Shown here piece after piece: positions 25,399 to 34,300 of a stretch of DNA of 64,000 nt. The stretch spans positions 31,643,818 to 31,707,817 of the forward strand of contig NC_089239.1 of NCBI RefSeq assembly GCF_963924675.1. Reading direction: 5' to 3'. The first letter of the stretch is position 1; every line of letters starts with the position of its first letter. The translations under genes and the position numbers were made by a program. The notes under the pieces are model-generated. The model was not told the DNA's origin. It did no database searches and saw only the letters and a list, made by a program, of their open reading frames with translations. This stretch comes from Phocoena phocoena (Eukaryota > Chordata > Mammalia > Artiodactyla > Phocoenidae).

Positions 25399-28300
25399 TT
25401 CTAAGCAATAGTAAACATGTAGCGTTTGGGTATTAATGGTTCTGTAATTGTTTCTAAGATATCCAGAATGTATAAGAACAAGACAATAACGAAAGTGTTA
25501 ATGATTAACTTTAGAAGTTCTCTTATAGCAGGCTGCCAGCTAGAAATACTACAGTCAGTTGGCCATCCAGCAGAGGGGGTCATCTTATGGACTCTGTGGC
25601 CCGGAAGTCTGAAGAGCAGTGGACATGTGAGGTCTGTACGCTAATAAATAAGCCGTCTTCTGAAGCATGTGATGCTTGCCTGACTTCAAGGCCTACGGGT
25701 AAGAGTGAATTTTGATTCCGAGTGCCTTCCATTTCAAAGAGGGTTAATTATACAAAGTCAGGTACATGTCTTGTTCCGTCTTGATATTTCATAACAAAGT
25801 AAAATGCTCTCTTTCTGAAAGGTTTAAAGGAATTGCCAGCCTTTGCATGTAAACGATGCTGACATTCTGTTGAGCCCTTTTTTTTTTAACGGGGGGGAAA
25901 CACGCTTGTGCTAAAAGAGTATGTGCCGTTGTATCTCAAAAAACTGAGATGATCACATCTGTTCTCTACTGTTTCTAATGAATTATTCAATAAAGCTTTG
26001 TTTTATGCAGATTTCAGCAACTTTTGAGTTTGTTATTCAGTCCAAGTGTTTCATAAATTGAAAGGGAGGATTTCTGTAAGAATATCATTGCAGGTGGAAT
26101 AGGAAAATGCTGAGTTTTTTCTCTTCTTTAGCCTCCTACCCCTTGTTATTAAAATCTTTACCCAGACAATTGTACTGATTTCATTGAAATCCTTCAGAAT
26201 AACTCTTCGTAGCTCACAATTTCGTGCGTGCAGAGGATGTAGAACCTCAGAGGAAACCTGTGATTAAGAGCCATCTCACTGATGCAGCTTCTCCTGTGTT
26301 CTAATAGTGTTCTTTCTTTCTTCAATTAGGGGAGAAAGTTCATTCTTCTGGACCCCCCATTGTGTGAGCTGTCATGTTGTGTTGTGTTCGCTGGGCCAGA
26401 AATGCAGGCATCACCCCATATACAGCTTTGCTAGTAGCAGAAGGGACTGTGTCTCCTATTTCTGTCCCTCCCTCTGCAGTATCGTTCAACAGAGAGCCCT
26501 CAGAAAACCCCAGTCTTAGGTTCCCACATTTATTCTGACATTCTGAAATGCCTTTACACATCTCAATTATTTTCTTGTTATTTTTTTTCTGAGTATGAAA
26601 GGCAGATAACTGCACTTTAGAATAAATTACAGATTGCAAAATCCTAGGACGCTTTTTTGAAACATATTTAATAAATGTAAATCTTTGTAATTCATCTTTA
26701 CTTAATTTTAATAGGCCTTCCACTTGGTCTTGTCATTCACAGAAGCATTCCTGATAATCTAGATACAGGCTCTAACTGCTGATCGAAAGCTTTGTGGGGT
26801 GTCACCTCTTATTTACACTGCTTTAATATTTGGCCTAATAGCAACAAAATTGATAGCTCAGTAACCTTTAAATGCTTAAACGTAACATAAAGCATAACAA
26901 GTAGAAATCTTTATTAAACCCATCTCTGAGTCCCTGGAAATGTTGCACTTCATACGGTACTTTATTTCCTAGTCTGAGGGTGGTTAACTCTGAATTGCTC
27001 AAGCTCACTTTGTATTATTAGTTCTATACATGAGGTCACTGTGATAAATGAACTAAATGTTTTAATCGAATGAAAAGATGTTTCACACAGTCAGTGTATT
27101 TATAGGAATAATGCAGAATTACTGGTCTCTCCTTCCAGATTCGGTACCCAAGAATGAAGAGAAACCCATCGCCTTTAACAGTTTAGTGAAATACCCTTGT
27201 AATAGCTTTGGAAAACCAAGGACGGAAGTGAAGATCAACAGGAAAACTGCATTTGGAACTACAACCCTTGTTTTGACGGATTTCAGCAATAAATCCAGTG
27301 CTTTGGAAAGAGGAGAAAGCCAAAACCAGATACTAGACGGGGAATTTCCAAACCCTCCTACTAACGTTTGTTTTAGTGATGCAGCGCACCCCTCCAAGGA
27401 GAGAACAAACTACAGAACTCAACTATCTAACAAAGTAAACACATCATCTGTGGTCTGCTCTCCCTCTGAATTATTGAGTCCAGCATATAAAAGATTAAAA
27501 ACAAGCCACTGCTCATCACGGGATCTCAAAAGTGGCAAACCTGGATTTTCTAACAGGTATGATGCTTCTAACCTTGCTCTTTAAGGTATTTGCGTAAGTT
27601 TTAAGAATGCAGAAAGATCATCCATTGCTGAGGAAGCTGAACTGATCTTGGAAATGTCAGTCAAACCCTGAAAGACTATTACAGTAATTTGCCTCCCTTG
27701 CCTCCTCTAGCTTATAATATTAGAGAAGGGAAGGGAATGAAAAACAGAATTTCCTCTATCTGTAGAAAGTTGTGTTTTGCTTTTTTCTGGCTGTAACCAT
27801 ATACATGCTTAATACAGAGTGTTTGGAAAATATTGGAAAGTATAAAGAATAATGATTACATCCCCCATAATCTTACCGGTTAGCAGTCTCCACTGTTAGC
27901 AGTTTTGTTTAAGCTTTCCTTCCGATGAAAGAGTTCTTCTAGAAGGGAAACTATCATTCATAACATTTAGTAAATGTCTTCTGTTCTAAAGAGAGGGATC
28001 TGAGATATTTTTAGTGACATTTCTGCCAAAGAAACTGACTGTATTTCAAACAGCCAGGGGGCAGGGAGTGTGGTATTTGTTTCAACCAAAAAGGCTCAAA
28101 GAGCGTGAGTACTACTTTTGGACCTGAAATTAAAAAGTTGTAATTCCAGTTAATGAACCCTACCAGATCAGATACGTTTTACGAGACTACCAGCTACATG
28201 TTCAGGAGAAGACCCCCCAGTAGCTGTCACCAGAGACAGAGACATTTTAATAAACAATGTCATCCTTGTTCCTTAATGATTATTGGCAGATCCTGGAAAT

Positions 28301-31300
28301 GGTCTTCCCCGACCTGTTTAATTTCTTTATCTGGGGCTCCTCTCACACCTGATATTATGCCTCCTCAGGGAGAGAGATCTCTCCACAATTTTCTTTTCCT
28401 TCAGAAAGCAGACACTGTATATCCAGCACCTTTAAATGAAGGGAAGAGGTTTTTTTGTTTTTTTTTTTTTCTTGCGGTACGCGGGCCTCACACTGCTGTG
28501 GCCTCTCCCGTTGCGGAGCACAGGCTCCAGACGCGCAGGCTCAGCGGCCATGGCTCACGGGCCCAGCCGTTCCGCGGCATGTGGGATCTTCCCAGACCGG
28601 GGCACGAACTCGTGTCCCCTGTATCGGCAGGCGGACTCTCAACCACTGCGCCATCAGGGAAGCCCAGGGAAGAGTACTTTAAACGGAGTGAAGGTGAGTT
28701 TTCTTCCCCTATGCCTTTTCTTGCCAGTGGGGGATGAGGAGAGGAAGAGTTGCTGTGGACGGGATCTAAAATAATCTTAGGAGTGTTCTGATCTCCAGCT
28801 TTTCATCTGATGAGCTATGTCTTTGCTGATGGAAAGATTCTTTGGGCAGTGAGATGAAGGACCACCATTGCACAAACCTAGACCAACCTCTGGGAATCCT
28901 TTAATAACAGAATTCTGAGATGTTTTTTGGTCAATAGATGCTTTAATCTCGAGTTTCTTGTACTGACTCTAATTTTACCATCAGTTAATCTTGATCGTTT
29001 ATCCTTGGCTGATTTTTTGTTGTTGTTGTTCATAATCATGTATAATAACTGGTTTGACTTTTGTCCATAATACTCAAAAAATATAGACATTTGAGTTAAG
29101 CTATGGCGGGCAAACTTTTAACTGACTTGATCAGTACGCCACCTTTTCACTGAACACTAATTAATGTGTCATGACGGAAGTTCATGAAGGAGCTAGTTAA
29201 GAGTGTCTGAGTTGGGAGGCTATGCTGTAGGAAAATCATTTTTGAACAGCCTTTTCTGTTGTGTAGCTTAAGTGGAAAGAAGCAGATGTGATCATTTAAA
29301 AATATTGTGGCTTTTGTTGTACTCAAATGAAGTATCTTGGCGTATTTTTATTTCCTTAGTGCTTTGTAGAAAGTCTCAGACAATTTAACTAATGAATTAT
29401 GGATTTAAAAAAACATTAATGTAACCTTAAGTTTTAAAGATTTCTTCATAAGCCATTAGTAATAGGGTCATATGATTAATCACAGCACACAGCTTTACTT
29501 AGAAACACTGCAGCGTGCGTATGTGTTGCATGTAAGAACCCCAGGAATGAGACTCCAAAATCAATCAACATCAACTAGCAGAATAAATGTCAAGTGATGA
29601 AATACATTCACCCAGCAGCAGCTCTTCTGCACCCAGCTACTTTACAAGGAATAAATTGCAAATTACTGTCATTTATTTCATTTTTCTCCTTGTCTGGCAG
29701 CTACAGTGTTCATCTTGTGGACAAGATGCCGAGCAGAAGCTCACAACATAATAGGATTAAAGCAGGTGGTCCACTCAGAGAATTTATAGCCAGTTCATTG
29801 TTTCTTAAATAATTGTATGGTAATTAATTTGCCTTTTGTTCTCTTAATTACTGCTCTCATCACCACATGATACATGCCATGTTGATGGGGCATATTTTCA
29901 GATTGGTCTTTAGATAGACTTGAATTTTATCCAGCTACTGGATTATAAATTAGATCGTTGAACCAATTTTTAAGCAGTTAAGAATGACTGTTAGACAGTT
30001 TTAAGTCTTTGATCCATCTATTGTAAACGCAGAGCAAAACACAGTGATAACCACTTCAAAGAAGCATAACGTGTTTTGGGTTGAAGCTTTTCCTGAGCTG
30101 ACGCAAAGGCTCACGTAGATGAGTGAAATGAAAATCAGTAACGTTTTCTCAGGTGTGCCGCCATCAGGGTTGCCAGATTCTACCTCTAGTCACCAGTGAA
30201 GCACTCACCTCTCGTTCGTGCTTCTGGTTCACCTTTTGGTGTTTTCAGTCCCCAAGGATGTCAGAACCACCTGGGACCATCCAGGATGAGTCATTTAACC
30301 TCTGTTTGTTTGTTACGATCCTTGAAATACTGCTGAGCTACAAAATCTACATTCAGTGAGTCTGATCAGTTCAGTGTTTTTATTATAATGAATCACCCTA
30401 TCTGTGAAATAAGTTAAACCATGATAAATTGATCACTGAAAAAATACCCGTTTTAAAACTTACAAACCTGTGCTTGGTAATGTCTTCCTTCTTGATAATA
30501 GTTTTTATCTGATCTCTGTTCAGTGTTACTTGAACAATGCTTATTGAACATGTTCAGTGTTTATTTATTAATAAGTATTTATTAAGAACCTATTATACAT
30601 TAAGCACTACTCTTGGTTCTAATGACGACCTCTACCTCAGCAAACTACAGCCAGAAGGGCCAAAGTCAGCCCACCCCCTGTTTTTATAAATAAAGTTTTA
30701 TTGGGACACATCCCATTCCCATTGGTTTACATATTCCCTCTGGCTGCTTTTCATGCTAAAACAGCAGATTTGAGTATTTTGCAACAGAGACCATAAGACC
30801 CACAAGCCTAAACGTATGTCCCTTCTGAAAAAGATTTTCCAACCCTGATCTATTATACTGACCATTTATAATCCAGTATTAGTATTCAAAATGATGGTCC
30901 TAGTTATCAAAATAAGTTAAACTATCCCATATGCTAAGTTTACCCAAGAAAATGCTCTGCTACATTTTCGAAAGTTTTTAAAGTAATGATTGAAACAAAG
31001 AGGAACCAAGATGTCCTCAATTAATCAGAACATTTAATTACCCTGGATAATGTTTGCTATCATAAAATTAAGATTCCCTGTACATCTTTAGAGCTGACGT
31101 GTTCACAGATGGCATCAGTGTCTTGGTTACATTAACTCAGTGCTTCAGTACGTAATTGTATATGGATCACCTGGGAGCCCTGTTAACATGCAGATTCCGA
31201 TTCTGCCAGGGATCTGGAGTAGGGGAGGATGATTCTGTACTTGTAAGGAGCTGCCAGGTGATGCTGATGCTTCTGGTCAGATGGACCACACTCTAAGGGC

Positions 31301-34300
31301 CGGGATAAGATAGCATGTGGCTATTTTCTCCTTTAACTTTATACCAAGGAAGAAACAGAATTGAAGACAGAAATGAGGAACCTATAGGAAACACTGGGAT
31401 CTTTCCTTTCTACCTGAATCCTGACTTCCACCATGCTCCTCTCCAGGAAAGCTTTGCTAGTAGGAAAATCTAAACATCTCCCTGGATTTGCAAAACTCTG
31501 GAGATTTCTAGGCTGAAGCAAGTGGGTTTGAAAATGTTTAACTAATTGTTACCTCAGACAGCCTTCTAAATAATATATAAAACTGTTTGCATGTGTGTAC
31601 TTTTTTTTTTTTAACGAAAGCACCAGTTTCTTTCCTTTAAGATTCTTAACCTTCTGTGTTCCTCCTCTAAGTTTTTTTTAAGCACTGTTTATGACCCACT
31701 TGCTTCAATTTTGAAATCACTCAACTTCTCTACAACCACCCAGATGTTCAGCTTCTCTTGAAGTTAACGTTTTAATATTGCCTCTTTTGGGGAGAGGGGC
31801 TGTTGAAGTGAAGGGGGTTTGGAAAAGAGAAGTCTGTTGCCTGTCACCCTGCCTATTTCTGGTTAGCATCCCCCGTGACGCTAAAATATAAGCCACTATC
31901 CCCTACCCTGAAAACGCTACCAGCAAAATAGCTGCTGGAGAAATATTTAATGATAACAGTGTCCTTAGCAGTGCCCACAGCTGCTTTCATCTTGCACACG
32001 CCTGCTGCCCAAGCAGCTTCAGGAACTTCAGGATGTTTGAGTCCATCCCTTTAAAGAAATATATTTAAGCATCTATTTTATAAACGAGTGTAAACCAATT
32101 TCACCACAAATAAAAGATCCCTTGTATGTCAATTCTATCTCAATAAAACTGGAAAAAATATCTCACACTCTGAACATTTTGATTAGATATGACGCCTCAA
32201 GGCATCATTATAGGAACAAGTATGGGAAGAATGTGGTTTAGGAAGCAAGGAAAAGGGAACCAACCCTGATTTATAAGTATTTTTAAAAAAATCATTTAAG
32301 AATGGTATTTTGTTCTTTAGAAGTTAACGAAAAAAGAAAGGAAGAACTTTATCATTAAAAAGTTAAAAATGGGGCTATTAAGGGGAAGGACTTCTGATTT
32401 TAATAAGAGCTCTTTTTCTCTTCAGTTGGTTTATTAAGAAGACTTTTATAAAGGCATTATTAAAATATGCAAAATATAAAAAAATTAAAAATAATCATGA
32501 AGCTCCTTTTCAAAGAAAAAATTCTACCTAGACAGCTACAGTGGAAGCCCGGCTTCTGGCCTGTAGACACTGTATTCAGGGGTAACCTCCAGACACTCTT
32601 GATCTAATCATGGGAGGAGACTAAAGCTTCCTCGCTAGCTTTACAAAATACACTTTTCTGCTCTGCCAGGCAGCCTGTTACTTGCTGAAATACGATTGCA
32701 ACTATTAAGGTAGACTTGGTCAAAGAAGAGCATAGAAAATTGTCTTTAAATTGGACAGCAGATCTCTTTGGCCTTGTCAGAACCATTGATGAGAGTTTGC
32801 TACTGATGAGAAAATAATTGGAGAAGATTGTGACTCTAGTTCCTTTGGACGTCAGGGGACAGCTGGACTTGAGAATATTTTAAGAGAAATAAAAGTAGCC
32901 ACCCTGTCATGTTGGGTAAGAAAAGAACCAGATGTCACAAATGAAAACTAAGAAGATTGGCTGTGCAATTCAGCTGTTTCTGTTCTTGAGAATGTAAATG
33001 ATACGCCTAATTTAATTTACATAAACAGGTAGCTTTGGAAGGAAATTACCTGGGAAAGCCAAGAATTAAAAAGATGTAGGGGCTCCCCTGGTGGCGCAGT
33101 GGTTGAGAATCTGCCTGCCCATGCAGGGGACACGGGTGCGAGCCCTGGTCTGGGAAGATCCCACATGCCGCGGAGCAACGGGGCCCCTGAGCCACAATTA
33201 CCGAGCCTGCGCGTCTGGAGCCTGTGCTCCGCAACAAGAGAGGCCGCGATAGTGAGAGGCCCGCGCACCGCCATGAAGAGTGGCCCCCGCTCGCCGCAAC
33301 TGGAGAAAGCCCTCGTGCAGAAACGAGGACCCAACACAGCCAAAAAATAAATAAATTAATTAATTTAAAAAAAAACTATTAAAAAAAAAAGATGTAGGAG
33401 TGTATGTATTGGGTTGGCCAAAAAGATCGTTCAGTTAGTGAATACATTGTTCAATAAAATTCTTGGTGAAAATGAAAGATGTCTTTTATTTTTACTTAAA
33501 AGCGAACGAACTTTTTGGCCAACCCAGCAACTGCGGGAAGTTGATGGTGGTCGCTTTCTGGTACCGTCTCTTTGTACAGGCAGGATTCCGATGCGGGGTC
33601 AGGTGGTGTGAATGACCCCTTTTAGCACGATCATGGTGCAGTTATTGTGTAACTTGTCATTACAGGGAGCGTCAGAGTAACACTCCAGGTGGTCCTCGTT
33701 CATTAAATGCCTGCAGTCCCCGCTGCAGTAAACATGACCGCCCCTGCATTCTACAAGTGGTGAGGAAGGATGGAGAAAACAAGGGCAGGCACTTTTATGC
33801 TTGTCCTCTACCGAGAGAAGCACAATGTGGATTTTTCGAAGTACGTGTACGACCTATCAAGCTTAATGATAGTGTCCTTGAATACTTCAGTTATTAAAAT
33901 GTAACAAATAGCAGTCCGTTTCTGGTTTTACCTTTAAATTTAAAAGCCATGCTGACTGACATTTAGTCTAAAACCTGAATGCTGAATAACTGAAAATTCT
34001 AAGAGGTTCATCCCCAAAAGAAAAATTAATCAAATGACAGCTATTCCATTATTAGAGTGTATCATATTTGTAACCCCCCTGGCTTACAAAGAGAGAGGTA
34101 TTGAGTCACCCAGGTGACTGATAATCCAAGATAGATATTTGCTCTTCCTGACTTCAGTGTGACATCCAAACCTTTGTTTTATGCACTGGATAGAAGAACC
34201 CAGGGAAATAATTTACATGCCCTGGATTTACAGTAAACGTAGCAAATCCTACCACACAGGCTTAACCAAAACAAGTGATGGCACAATAACAGTTTAGATG

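Larger units (their letters stand above)
15746..25528 (+). other. NEIL3: NEIL3 intron 6
   Basis: The largest intron in the window (9.8 kb). It contains an internally deleted L1 with a CHR-1 SINE, L2 fragments (21830-22200, 23410-23495), a GC-richer stretch (22800-23400), a MaLR-type LTR (23540-24025), a CHR-1 SINE (24998-25200) and CA/GA runs just before exon 7. About 15750-16640, 20080-21820 and 24030-24980 show nothing more I can assign. Confidence 0.85.
27557..33665 (+). other. NEIL3: NEIL3 intron 8
   Basis: It holds a reverse CHR-1 SINE (28450-28665), hAT-type fragments (30640-30850, 31120-31300), a CHR-2 SINE (33081-33385) and a mariner palindrome (33409-33526). The stretches 28800-30500 and 31300-33060 show no recognisable gene or young repeat. 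Confidence 0.85.

Noticed and set aside
25426..25644. 72-codon + strand ORF across exon 7
   Set aside because: It is in a different frame from NEIL3. The correct frame has the NZF Cys/Trp pattern and matches both neighbouring exons in phase.
27078..27138. ATG start of a separate gene before exon 8
   Set aside because: The frame is open across the intron by chance. The acceptor at 27137-27138 and phase agreement with exon 7 show that coding starts at 27139.
33599..33823. 74-codon minus-strand ORF over exon 9
   Set aside because: It is an antisense shadow of the conserved GRF-coding exon.
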